NCBI GenBank assembly: GCA_046302135.1 | Contig: JBKCIQ010000186.1 | Span: 1-27,431, forward strand | Reading direction: 5' to 3' | Length of the DNA: 27,431 nucleotides | Source: AM-1111 sp046302135 | GTDB lineage: Bacteria > Bacteroidota > Bacteroidia > B-17B0 > Aurantibacillaceae | Part shown: positions 1 through 6,916 of the stretch, one piece after another | How the letters are laid out: each line of letters starts with the position of its first letter | Position numbering within the stretch: position 1 is the stretch's first letter | Program-made: the position numbers and the translations under genes | The notes under the pieces: model-generated | What the model saw: only the letters and a program-made list of their open reading frames with translations | Database searches by the model: none | What the model was told of the DNA's origin: nothing

Positions 1-241
1 GACCAGTTGTGATTGTGCAAGGATCTCCAACAGTTAAATTTTCTGAGGTTGCCCAGCTATCCGCAGCATATTTGAACTCATATGTGCCAGCTTGTAAACT
101 TAATGTAGCTTCCCAAACGCCATCTCCATTAGAATCTGACATCGCATTGCAACCGCCACACCATCCGTTAAACGTTCCGTTTACCTCTGGTAAAGTGAAA
201 CCAGTTTGTTGTGTCATGTCAACCTGAAAGGTTACGTTGTG
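1..241 (-). repeat. Carbohydrate-binding-like repeat, unit 3 (cut by window edge)
   Basis: This third unit starts HNVTFQVDM and is cut at the left edge after DPCTITTG. It keeps WCGGCN and the loop DSNGDGVWE. Its period from unit 2 is 342 bp, so the array probably continues past the edge. Confidence 0.8.
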
Positions 242-997
242 TGGGGTAGGGATTGAGTTACAATCAACACAATATCCCCAGCAAACTACAGGTAAAATTG
301 TATCAGTTGTACCAATTGATAAACTTCTGTTGGTAAATCCACCATTAGTTACAGTACATACACTACCCGAGCTAAGATTCTCTTGTGATGTCCAGTTGTC
401 TGCGGCAAATTTAAATTCGTAACTTCCTGCTGCTAATGCAACAGTTACTTCCCAAATTCCATCTTGATTTACATCTGACATCGGGTTACAAGCAGCACCA
501 CACCAACCATTAAATGTTCCATTGACTTCAGGTGTTGTGAAATTTGTTTGTTGAGCCATATTAACTCTGAAGGTTACATTTGTAAGAGGAGCGGAACAAG
601 ATGTACAAGCTCCCCAGCAAACAACTGGTAATATGGTGTCTGTTGCGCCTACGGTTAAAGATCTGTTGGTGAAACCTCCATTAGTAACTGTACACGGGCT
701 TCCTGAAGTTAAATTTTCTTGTGATCCCCAGCTGTCAGCTGCAAATTTAAATTCATAGTTTCCTGGTGCAAGTGGAAGCGTTGTCTCCCAAATACCATCT
801 TGATTTGTATCTGTTAAGCCGTTACATCCGCCACACCAGCTGTTGAACGTGCCGTTAACTTCAGGTGTTGTAAAACCAGTTTGCTGCGTCATATCTACTC
901 TGAAAGTAACATTTGTACTCTGAGCAAATCCATGACTCATAATAGCTCCTGCTGATAAGGCTAGAGCAAGCATTTTAAAATTTGTAGATATTTTCAT
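1..997 (-). CDS. Secreted protein of tandem Cys-rich carbohydrate-binding-like domains (3' part beyond the left edge)
   Basis: The open frame starts at ATG 997 and has no stop before base 1, so 332 codons are visible and the C-terminus is missing. Residues 1 to about 26 form a signal peptide ending in GFAQ. From residue 28 there are tandem units of 111 and 114 residues and a third, incomplete one. Each begins NVTF(R/Q)V(D/N)M and carries PEVNGTFN(G/S)WC, a D-x-N-x-D-G-(I/V)-W-E loop, YEFK(F/Y)AADSW and NGGFTNRSL; the complete units end VVCWGxCxxC. The fold resembles the glycogen-binding/CBM20-48-like immunoglobulin-type domains seen in T9SS-exported proteins of Bacteroidota. Six Cys per full unit suggest extracellular disulfides. 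I infer binding of a glucan or other surface polysaccharide; no catalytic domain is seen, and a T9SS signal would lie outside the window. A promoter and palindrome lie just upstream, and the paralogue at 1099-2076 is encoded on the same strand. Confidence 0.85.
   Translation of the reverse strand, partial: MKISTNFKMLALALSAGAIMSHGFAQSTNVTFRVDMTQQTGFTTPEVNGTFNSWCGGCNGLTDTNQDGIWETTLPLAPGNYEFKFAADSWGSQENLTSGSPCTVTNGGFTNRSLTVGATDTILPVVCWGACTSCSAPLTNVTFRVNMAQQTNFTTPEVNGTFNGWCGAACNPMSDVNQDGIWEVTVALAAGSYEFKFAADNWTSQENLSSGSVCTVTNGGFTNRSLSIGTTDTILPVVCWGYCVDCNSIPTPHNVTFQVDMTQQTGFTLPEVNGTFNGWCGGCNAMSDSNGDGVWEATLSLQAGTYEFKYAADSWATSENLTVGDPCTITTG
242..583 (-). repeat. Carbohydrate-binding-like repeat, unit 2
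   Basis: This is the second unit, 342 bp long, from TNVTFRVNM to VVCWGYCVDC. It has WCGAACN (one residue more between the two Cys than unit 1), the loop DVNQDGIWE and SVCTVTN. Confidence 0.85.
584..916 (-). repeat. Carbohydrate-binding-like repeat, unit 1
   Basis: This is the first unit of the tandem array, 333 bp long, running from TNVTFRVDM to the VVCWGACTSC linker. It contains WCGGCN, the acidic loop DTNQDGIWE and SPCTVTN. It is in frame with the next unit and similar to it in protein and in DNA. Confidence 0.85.
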
Positions 998-1012
998 GTT
1001 GTTTATTTTAGT

Positions 1013-1044
1013 CAAAAATAAATTAATTATTGTAATAAAAACAA
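1013..1044 (-). promoter_or_regulatory. Bacteroidota-type promoter of the tandem-repeat gene
   Basis: On the minus strand TATTTTTG (1013-1020) fits the -7 consensus TAnnTTTG, and TTG (1042-1044) stands 21 nt upstream as the -33 element. Only 15 nt separate the -7 box from the ATG at 997, so the leader would be very short. The -33 element lies inside a palindrome at 1027-1047. Confidence 0.6.
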
Positions 1045-1047
1045 TAA
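1027..1047. promoter_or_regulatory. Operator-like palindrome upstream of the tandem-repeat gene
   Basis: The site has arms TTATTGT and ACAATAA separated by 7 nt, a perfect 7-bp dyad. It covers the -33 element and ends 6 nt from the -7 box. A near-identical dyad sits in the same place at 2104-2124. A transcription factor binding site is an inference; AT-richness makes chance dyads likelier, but the matched position and 21-bp total length at both genes argue against chance. Confidence 0.5.
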
Positions 1048-1098
1048 GTAAAGGTTTTTTTTCTGTATAGTGAAACCGTATCTAAATTTCGGTAGATA

Positions 1099-2076
1099 TT
1101 ACTTAATGATTATTGCAGATCGTGTTAATAGAAGGTTAGGGTTGGAAATTCTTATTGTATAATGACCATTTTCTAATGAGCTTAAATTTAGGTCTGAGTT
1201 AAGTTCGGTAATTTGCGTTTTGTAGGCAATTCTACCTACAGCATCAACGAATTCAACTGAATATGTTCCTGAAAATAATTTGAAATGAAGTACGTCTTTT
1301 GCAGGATTCGGATAAATTGAAATTATTTTTTCTGCTTGCTCGTTAATCCCATTTGGGCAAGCGGAACAGCGATTGTAGTAAATGCCTATTGAATCAGCAT
1401 CACCGGGAGACCAAACCCGATTTGCAAAAGAAGAATAGTCTGTTAAAGGAGCACAATTAGCTCCGTTTTGCATTTCGGTAATTAGATTTTCTTGAATAGT
1501 GTCAACTACTATTAAGTAGTCCATTGATGTTGCAGGTGGCGGGTTAAAAGTAAATGTCCACGTTCCATTTCCGTTGCTATTTGCAACCGGACCGGCATTC
1601 CATGTCCAATTCCAGAAAGAACCTGTCAACCTTACACCCTGCGCATTCTGCCCACATAAATCAACTGTAATTTTTAAGGCGTTTGAACCACCTGCACATG
1701 CACCACAAGCCCCCCAGCATACAACCGGTAATGTAGATGCTGAATTACCTACGGTTAGTGTTCGGTTTGTATAACCGAAATTTGTAACGGTGCACGGGCT
1801 TCCCGGTAATAATGTTTCTTGGCTTCCCCAGTTGTCTGCAGCAAATTTATATTCATAGTTTCCGGGTGCAAGCGCAATAGTGGTCTCCCAAATGCCGTCG
1901 CCGTTGCTGTCAGTCATTGGGTTACATGCCGAGCCACACCAATTATTAAAATTTCCGTTAACTTCCGGAGTTGTAAATCCGCTCTGCTGATTCATGTCTA
2001 CCTGAAAGGTAACATTGGTTTGAGATTTTGTAAATTGCAAAAATGTGATTAGAATTAGAAAGTATATTTTCTTCAT
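1099..2076 (-). CDS. Secreted protein: carbohydrate-binding-like domain, second beta domain, T9SS sorting signal
   Basis: This 325-residue protein starts at ATG 2076 with a signal peptide (residues 1-18). Residues 20-127 are one unit of the Cys-rich carbohydrate-binding-like domain repeated in the neighbouring gene, with WCGSACN, the loop DSNGDGIWE and VVCWGACGAC. Residues 132-240 form a different beta-rich domain with VRLTGSFWNW, DYLIVVDTIQENLI and two closing Cys (CSAC), a type I associate with secreted flavobacterial carbohydrate-binding proteins. Residues 250-325 are a T9SS type A sorting domain with IYPNPAKD and a short hydrophobic C-terminus. The protein should pass the outer membrane by T9SS and be released or anchored on the surface. 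No catalytic domain is present, so polysaccharide binding or adhesion is inferred. It shares its domain and promoter layout with the gene at 1-997, which points to duplication. The gap to that gene is 101 bp with its own promoter. Confidence 0.85.
   Translation of the reverse strand: MKKIYFLILITFLQFTKSQTNVTFQVDMNQQSGFTTPEVNGNFNNWCGSACNPMTDSNGDGIWETTIALAPGNYEYKFAADNWGSQETLLPGSPCTVTNFGYTNRTLTVGNSASTLPVVCWGACGACAGGSNALKITVDLCGQNAQGVRLTGSFWNWTWNAGPVANSNGNGTWTFTFNPPPATSMDYLIVVDTIQENLITEMQNGANCAPLTDYSSFANRVWSPGDADSIGIYYNRCSACPNGINEQAEKIISIYPNPAKDVLHFKLFSGTYSVEFVDAVGRIAYKTQITELNSDLNLSSLENGHYTIRISNPNLLLTRSAIIIK
1696..2019 (-). repeat. Dispersed copy of the carbohydrate-binding-like unit
   Basis: This single copy of the unit (residues 20-127 of the protein) is close in protein sequence to the three tandem units at 1-916, including both paired-Cys motifs and the acidic DxNxDGxWE loop. 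Confidence 0.8.
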
Positions 2077-2090
2077 GTCGGTTGTTTCGT

Positions 2091-2121
2091 CAAAAATAAA
2101 AATTTATTGTATCTATTACAA
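2091..2121 (-). promoter_or_regulatory. Bacteroidota-type promoter of the T9SS-sorted protein gene
   Basis: On the minus strand TATTTTTG (2091-2098) fits TAnnTTTG, with TTG (2119-2121) 20 nt upstream. The -7 box lies 14 nt before the ATG at 2076. Sequence and spacing nearly copy the promoter at 1013-1044. Confidence 0.6.
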
Positions 2122-2124
2122 TAA
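2104..2124. promoter_or_regulatory. Operator-like palindrome, second copy
   Basis: The arms TTATTGTA and TACAATAA are separated by 5 nt, a perfect 8-bp dyad of 21 bp in total. It overlaps the -33 element and ends 5 nt from the -7 box, matching the dyad at 1027-1047 in sequence and position. Shared regulation of the two genes is inferred. Confidence 0.55.
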
Positions 2125-2349
2125 GTATTAAAGATAAAATAATTTTAACATTTAAACCTTTAACAGCACTTTTCAAATTATTATTAAGAATTTATATGAC
2201 CGTTTAAAGTCGTTAATGCCTTAATGTTATATAATTCTATTTTTCTTTATGTAGTATAAATCGATTTATAGATCAATTGTTAATACTTATTTATCCGATT
2301 TAAATTGTTAAGATTTTGTTTAGAGAGAAATGATTTAGATATTGGACCT

Positions 2350-3504
2350 CTACTTTCTTCTCTTTTTTTCTTTAATTATTAAAGATAGCTCTCTTCCTGT
2401 CTGGCCTTTTACAGAGGTGTTTTCTTGGGCTCTTCTAATTAAATAGGGCAGGACATCGTCTACAGGTCCATATGGGACATATTTAGCTACATTATAGCCT
2501 CCAATTGCGAGATTATAACTAATGTGATCACTCATTCCTAACAATTGAGAGAAATAAATTCTTCTATCGTTATTTACAATTTTTTCTTTGTTCATCAATT
2601 CAACTAAAATCAAGCTGCTTTTTTCATTGTGAGTTCCTGCACATAAACCAAAATCTTTAATATGCTGAACGCAGTATTCTAAAGCAAGATTGTAATCTTT
2701 ATCGCTATCTTCCTTTGTATCCTGAATAGGTGATGGATAATTGTTTTCCTGAGCTCTTTTTCTTTCCTTCTCCATATAAGCTCCACGTACCAGCTTAGCG
2801 CCAATATGATAACTGTGATCTTTGGCTTTCTTGTGGCTATCCTTCAGAAAATTAAGGCGATCTTTTCTGTATAATTGAAATGTATTGTAAACAATTGCAT
2901 GCTCTTTATTGAAACGTAACATGTTTTCATCTGCCAAATCGTCAATCGCCTTTTGTATCCAGCCTTCTTCAGCATCAATGAAAATTGGTTTATTCATCAG
3001 ATATGCTTCTTCGCAGATGCATTCAACTCTTTCACAAACTTTACTCCATTCTTTTTGCTCAATTTCATTTAAAATTTTACCTGCACTTACTTTCTCGAGC
3101 AATTCAAATCTTGCAAGACCTGTTACCTTGAATACGCAAAACGGAATATTTTTATCATTTGCTGCTCGCTTTATGGTTTGAATTGTTTCAATTTTACAAT
3201 TTTCAAAATCTTCCTCCGATTCCTTCCCTTCAACGCTATAATCTAAAATGGTTCCTATGCTGAATTTACCTAGCTCGGAAATAGTCACAGAACAATCACT
3301 AATGTTTTCTCCACCTACAAATTGCTTGAAAATAGTTTTTTTAATTAATCCTTTGAATCCGATCTTTAAAGAAAATGGTGCAAACATGGCGCCTAATTTA
3401 ACCATAGCCGGATTTGAAATTAATTTAAAAAGCCAATATGAACGGCTTAGGTCACTCTCTGATTTTGCTTTAAATGCATTTTCTGTGTTATCGAAAGAAA
3501 TCAT
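2350..3504 (-). CDS. Proline dehydrogenase (single-domain, eukaryote-like PRODH)
   Basis: This 384-residue flavoenzyme should oxidise L-proline to pyrroline-5-carboxylate and pass electrons to quinone at the inner membrane, the first step of proline catabolism. The C-terminal part of the TIM barrel is plain: IDAEE (176-180), KLVRGAYME (237-245), GTHN (290-293), QLLGMSD (320-326), YVPYGPV (342-348) and LIRRAQENTS (355-364), whose two Arg bind the proline carboxylate in the family. The length and the GTHN/YVPYGPV motifs match the mitochondrial-type enzyme rather than the large PutA fusion. No P5C dehydrogenase domain is attached and none lies nearby, so the second step must be encoded elsewhere. 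The ATG at 3504 follows a -7-like box by 15 nt. The gene is divergent from aroB, with 103 bp between starts. Confidence 0.93.
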   Translation of the reverse strand: MISFDNTENAFKAKSESDLSRSYWLFKLISNPAMVKLGAMFAPFSLKIGFKGLIKKTIFKQFVGGENISDCSVTISELGKFSIGTILDYSVEGKESEEDFENCKIETIQTIKRAANDKNIPFCVFKVTGLARFELLEKVSAGKILNEIEQKEWSKVCERVECICEEAYLMNKPIFIDAEEGWIQKAIDDLADENMLRFNKEHAIVYNTFQLYRKDRLNFLKDSHKKAKDHSYHIGAKLVRGAYMEKERKRAQENNYPSPIQDTKEDSDKDYNLALEYCVQHIKDFGLCAGTHNEKSSLILVELMNKEKIVNNDRRIYFSQLLGMSDHISYNLAIGGYNVAKYVPYGPVDDVLPYLIRRAQENTSVKGQTGRELSLIIKEKKRRK

Positions 3505-3519
3505 TATTAATTTACTTTA

Positions 3520-3527
3520 CAAAGATA
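3520..3527 (-). promoter_or_regulatory. Possible -7 box of the proline dehydrogenase gene
   Basis: On the minus strand TATCTTTG matches TAnnTTTG exactly and lies 15 nt before the start codon at 3504. No clear TTG -33 element is found 17-23 nt upstream, so the call rests on one box. Confidence 0.35.
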
Positions 3528-3607
3528 ATCTTTGAATTAGTTTTTCTTTAATTTTTATTAAACAAAAATACTTTCCTGTGAACGTAATATTTTCATACTT
3601 TTAAGTG

Positions 3608-4672
3608 ATGCAAGAAATTAAGTCAAAAGGTTATTCAATCTTTATTGGGAATCGTTCTTTGTACAAACTTGATCAACTCATTAAGTCTTCCCAATACTCA
3701 AAAATTTTTATTCTTTGTGATGAAAATACTTTTACCCATTGTTTACCTGAATTATTGTATAAATGTCCATCACTCCATGAGTCAGAATTATTGGAAATTG
3801 AGAGTGGGGAGGAGAGTAAGAGTTTAGCCATTTGCAATGATTTGCTTAAGAGTTTAAGTGAAAGTAAGGCTGACAGAAAATCTTTATTACTCAATTTAGG
3901 TGGGGGTGTAATAGGGGATCTGGGTGGATTTACAGCTTCTATATATCAAAGAGGGATCGATTTCATACAGGTCCCTACAACTTTATTAGCGATGGCCGAT
4001 TCTTCTGTTGGAGGTAAAACAGGAGTTGACCTAGACGGCATTAAAAATCAGGTTGGCACTTTTTCAAATCCTAAAGGAGTTTTTATATTCTTTGGGTTTC
4101 TTCACACCTTGAACCATCGTGAACTTATTTCAGGTTTCGCAGAGATTATTAAGGTTGCATTAATTTCTGATGTTAAGCTTTTCGATTCTCTTTCAAGAAC
4201 TAAATCCATCAACTCAAATAGTGTTGTTAAGTTTATTGAAAGATCTGTTTTGATTAAAAATGGTATTGTAGAAAGTGATCCAAATGAAAAATCTATTCGG
4301 CGCTCGCTTAATTTTGGACATACAATTGGTCATGCACTGGAATCTTATTTTCTATCCACAACTAATCATCTTTTACACGGTGAAGCAGTTGCTCTAGGAA
4401 TGCTTGCAGAATCTTTTATTTCCCTGAAAATGGGTATGATTTCTACTGTTGAGTTCAAAAAAGTAGAATCGCTATTACAAAAATTTTACAAGAATCAGAA
4501 TCTACCTATTCCTAACGAACAAAAAATTTTCGATTTGTTGAAGCACGATAAAAAAATAGAAAGCGACAAATTAAACTTTACTTTGTTGAAGGGAATTGGT
4601 AAGAGCAAGATAAATTGTTTAGTTTCAGACGAATTAATTTCAGAGTCTTTAAATTATTTATGGACAGAATAA
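3608..4672 (+). CDS. aroB: 3-dehydroquinate synthase
   Basis: AroB converts DAHP to 3-dehydroquinate, the second step of the shikimate pathway, in the cytoplasm with NAD and a divalent metal. From ATG 3608 the protein has 354 residues, the normal family length; a GTG directly before it (3605) would add one residue. Visible motifs are the NAD-binding GGGVIGDLGG (98-107), PTTLLAMADSSVGGKTGVD (123-141), GFAEIIK with the metal ligand Glu179, NFGHTIGHALE (235-245) and LHGEAVALGM with metal ligand His257. The 3' end overlaps the start of aroA by 13 nt, so the two are almost certainly co-transcribed and perhaps translationally coupled. No clear promoter box was found in the 103 bp that separate it from the divergent proline dehydrogenase gene. 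Confidence 0.96.
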   Translation: MQEIKSKGYSIFIGNRSLYKLDQLIKSSQYSKIFILCDENTFTHCLPELLYKCPSLHESELLEIESGEESKSLAICNDLLKSLSESKADRKSLLLNLGGGVIGDLGGFTASIYQRGIDFIQVPTTLLAMADSSVGGKTGVDLDGIKNQVGTFSNPKGVFIFFGFLHTLNHRELISGFAEIIKVALISDVKLFDSLSRTKSINSNSVVKFIERSVLIKNGIVESDPNEKSIRRSLNFGHTIGHALESYFLSTTNHLLHGEAVALGMLAESFISLKMGMISTVEFKKVESLLQKFYKNQNLPIPNEQKIFDLLKHDKKIESDKLNFTLLKGIGKSKINCLVSDELISESLNYLWTE

Positions 4673-5934
4673 AATTATTTCCTCCTGAACAAAAAAAATT
4701 AACTTCAGTAAACATCTCTTTAGAGTATTCTAAAAGTGAATCCAATCGTTTACTTGTGATCCGACAATTTTGTAAGCAAATTTTTGAGATTAAAAATTTA
4801 TCTGAATCAGATGACACTAAAGTTATGCTTGATGTTCTTGAGCGCGACTCTATGAGAATTCAGCGCGACGAAAAAGCAGTTTATAATGTTGGACATGCTG
4901 GCACTGCAATGCGCTTTTTGTGTGCATATTTTTCAATAACACCCGGCACTTATGTGCTCACGGGAAGCGATAGAATGAAGGAACGTCCTATTGGAAATTT
5001 AGTGAATGCTTTAAGATTTTTAGGTTCGGAAATTGAATATTTAGAAGAGGAAGGATATCCTACTTTATTGATAAAAGGAAAAAAAATACCAGGAGGAAGT
5101 GTAACTGTTGATTCAGGTATGAGCTCACAATTTATTTCAGCTTTGATGCTGATTGCTCCTACCTTGGAAGAAGGCTTAAAATTGTCGCTCATAGGAAAGA
5201 CAGTCTCTTCTTCATATATTGTTATGACGGCTAGTTTGATGCATGAATTTGGAATTGATGCAAAAATAACTGGTAATGATATTTTTATTCCTTCCGGTGG
5301 ATATCGTTTAAATAATAATTCATTGTATCCTGTTGAATCCGACTGGAGTGCCGCTTCATATTTCTATGCATTTGCTGCTCTTTCCAAAGGTTCAGTTTTA
5401 TTTCTAAAAGGATTAAAAAACATAAGTCATCAGCCGGATTCGATTTGTGCTGAATTATTTAAACAATTTGGTGTTGAATCGGAATTTATAAACGATGGAG
5501 TTAAAATATTTTCTAATTCAAAATTCATTCCTGAATTTTTTTCTTATGATTTTACTAATTGCCCTGATCTTGTACAGACCATAGCTATTGTTTGTTCAGG
5601 ATTGAATATTTCGGCCCGCTTTACGGGAGTATCAACGCTAAGAATTAAAGAAACGGATCGTGTTATTGCTTTAAAAAATGAGTTAAAGAAAATTAATGTT
5701 GAACTTGAAATAAGTGATTCCAACACGTTTAATATTTATCCACACAAATCCGATTTCGTGAGGTCTGATATTGTGATTCAAACATATAATGATCACAGGA
5801 TGGCAATGTGTTTTGCTCCTCTATGTCTGATTCATTCAGGTATTACAATAGAAAATCCGAGTGTAGTATCAAAATCTTTTCCGAATTTTTGGAATGAAAT
5901 TCAAAAGACAGGTATTAGGTTGAATATTGTTTAA
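4660..5934 (+). CDS. aroA: 3-phosphoshikimate 1-carboxyvinyltransferase (EPSP synthase)
   Basis: AroA joins shikimate-3-phosphate and PEP to form EPSP, the penultimate step to chorismate. I chose ATG 4660 (424 residues, typical length); an upstream TTG at 4615 would add 15 residues lying deep inside aroB. Motifs: SKSESNR (24-30), the loop GHAGTAMRFL (78-87), DRMKERP (104-110), SGMSSQF (152-158), ESDWSAASY (226-234), PD (302-303) with the probable catalytic Asp303, RIKETDR (328-334) with Glu331, YNDHRMAM (376-383) and SKSFP (404-408). The PEP-site loop has His where E. coli has Asn (GNAGTAMR) and Phe where E. coli has Pro101; this is probably a lineage feature. The N-terminus lacks the usual LPGSKS context but keeps SKS. 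The stop lies 4 bp from the stop of the convergent MoxR gene. Confidence 0.95.
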   Translation: MDRIKLFPPEQKKLTSVNISLEYSKSESNRLLVIRQFCKQIFEIKNLSESDDTKVMLDVLERDSMRIQRDEKAVYNVGHAGTAMRFLCAYFSITPGTYVLTGSDRMKERPIGNLVNALRFLGSEIEYLEEEGYPTLLIKGKKIPGGSVTVDSGMSSQFISALMLIAPTLEEGLKLSLIGKTVSSSYIVMTASLMHEFGIDAKITGNDIFIPSGGYRLNNNSLYPVESDWSAASYFYAFAALSKGSVLFLKGLKNISHQPDSICAELFKQFGVESEFINDGVKIFSNSKFIPEFFSYDFTNCPDLVQTIAIVCSGLNISARFTGVSTLRIKETDRVIALKNELKKINVELEISDSNTFNIYPHKSDFVRSDIVIQTYNDHRMAMCFAPLCLIHSGITIENPSVVSKSFPNFWNEIQKTGIRLNIV

Positions 5935-5938
5935 TAAT

Positions 5939-6904
5939 TTATTTCAGTTGATTGATGATGTCTTCCACGCTGATACCTTCTGCTTCTGCTTTATAATTTT
6001 TTACAATACGATGTCTTAATATAGAATTTGCAACAGCTCTAACATCTTCGATATCTGGTGAATATTTTCCTGAAATTGCTGCATGGCATTTAGCACCTAC
6101 AACCAGGTATTGTGATGCCCTAGGTCCGGCTCCCCAACTAAGGTATTTTTGCGAGACCTCAGGTGCGCCAGCAACTCCCGGACGAGTTTTAGTTGCAAGG
6201 CGAACTGCATATTCCAAAACATTATCAGGAACAGGAATTTTTCTAACCAGATCTTGGAAGAATAAAATTTCTTCGGCATTAAGAATTTTATTCAACTCAA
6301 CTTTTTTATTGCCTGTGGTATTCTTTACGACCAATAATTCTTCCTCGAAACTAGGGTAATCTAACCATATGTTGAACATGAAGCGGTCTAGCTGTGCTTC
6401 CGGTAGGGGATAGGTTCCTTCTTGTTCGATTGGATTTTGTGTGGCTAAAACAAAAAAAGGATTTCCTAATTCATATCTTTTTCCTCCTGCAGTTACGGCT
6501 CTCTCCTGCATTGCTTCTAAAAGTGCAGATTGAGTTTTGGGTGGAGTACGATTGATTTCGTCTGCTAGAACAATATTGGCAAATAGCGGACCCTTTATAA
6601 AACGAAAAGAACGATTTTCATCTAATATTTCGGCACCAACAATATCGCTTGGCATTAAATCAGGTGTGAACTGAATTCGGTTGAAGCTTAGACCAAGTGC
6701 ATCAGAAATTGTGTTTACCAATAAGGTTTTTGCTAAGCCCGGAACACCCACCAGAAGACAATGACCTTTTGAAAAAATTGAAATCAATACACTTTTTATT
6801 GTGTCACTTTGACCAATTATTACTTTCCCTATTTCAGAATTTAATGCTTTGTATTTTTCAACAAGAGCATCAGCCGCTTCAACATCGTTTTTATAGTTTA
6901 GCAT
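5939..6904 (-). CDS. MoxR-family AAA+ ATPase
   Basis: This 321-residue ATPase belongs to the MoxR family, chaperone-like AAA+ proteins that often help assemble or metallate protein complexes. Walker A is GVPGLAKT (53-60), Walker B IVLADEIN (111-118), sensor 1 ATQNP (154-158), and QLDRF (171-175) supplies the arginine. Length and motifs are complete, so it should be active. It lacks the DUF58 and von Willebrand A partner genes that usually follow moxR. Here it is the last gene of a chaperone cluster, starting 12 bp after the SurA-like gene, and downstream lies only the convergent aroA. That linkage suggests a link to envelope protein maturation, though the ATPase itself is cytoplasmic. The substrate cannot be told from sequence. 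Confidence 0.93.
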   Translation of the reverse strand: MLNYKNDVEAADALVEKYKALNSEIGKVIIGQSDTIKSVLISIFSKGHCLLVGVPGLAKTLLVNTISDALGLSFNRIQFTPDLMPSDIVGAEILDENRSFRFIKGPLFANIVLADEINRTPPKTQSALLEAMQERAVTAGGKRYELGNPFFVLATQNPIEQEGTYPLPEAQLDRFMFNIWLDYPSFEEELLVVKNTTGNKKVELNKILNAEEILFFQDLVRKIPVPDNVLEYAVRLATKTRPGVAGAPEVSQKYLSWGAGPRASQYLVVGAKCHAAISGKYSPDIEDVRAVANSILRHRIVKNYKAEAEGISVEDIINQLK

Positions 6905-6916
6905 ATTGAAAAAAAT

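Noticed and set aside
9..422. Two plus-strand open frames of 72 and 61 codons
   Set aside because: They are antisense to the carbohydrate-binding-like repeats, whose protein-level conservation shows the minus strand is coding.
1..2076. CRISPR-like or phase-variation repeat array
   Set aside because: The repeats are long in-frame protein-domain units without regular spacers, inverted repeats or a recombinase gene nearby.
2125..2349. Small RNA or hidden gene in the largest gap
   Set aside because: The stretch is AT-rich with no stable GC hairpin, no open frame with a start signal and no promoter match beyond that of the neighbouring gene.
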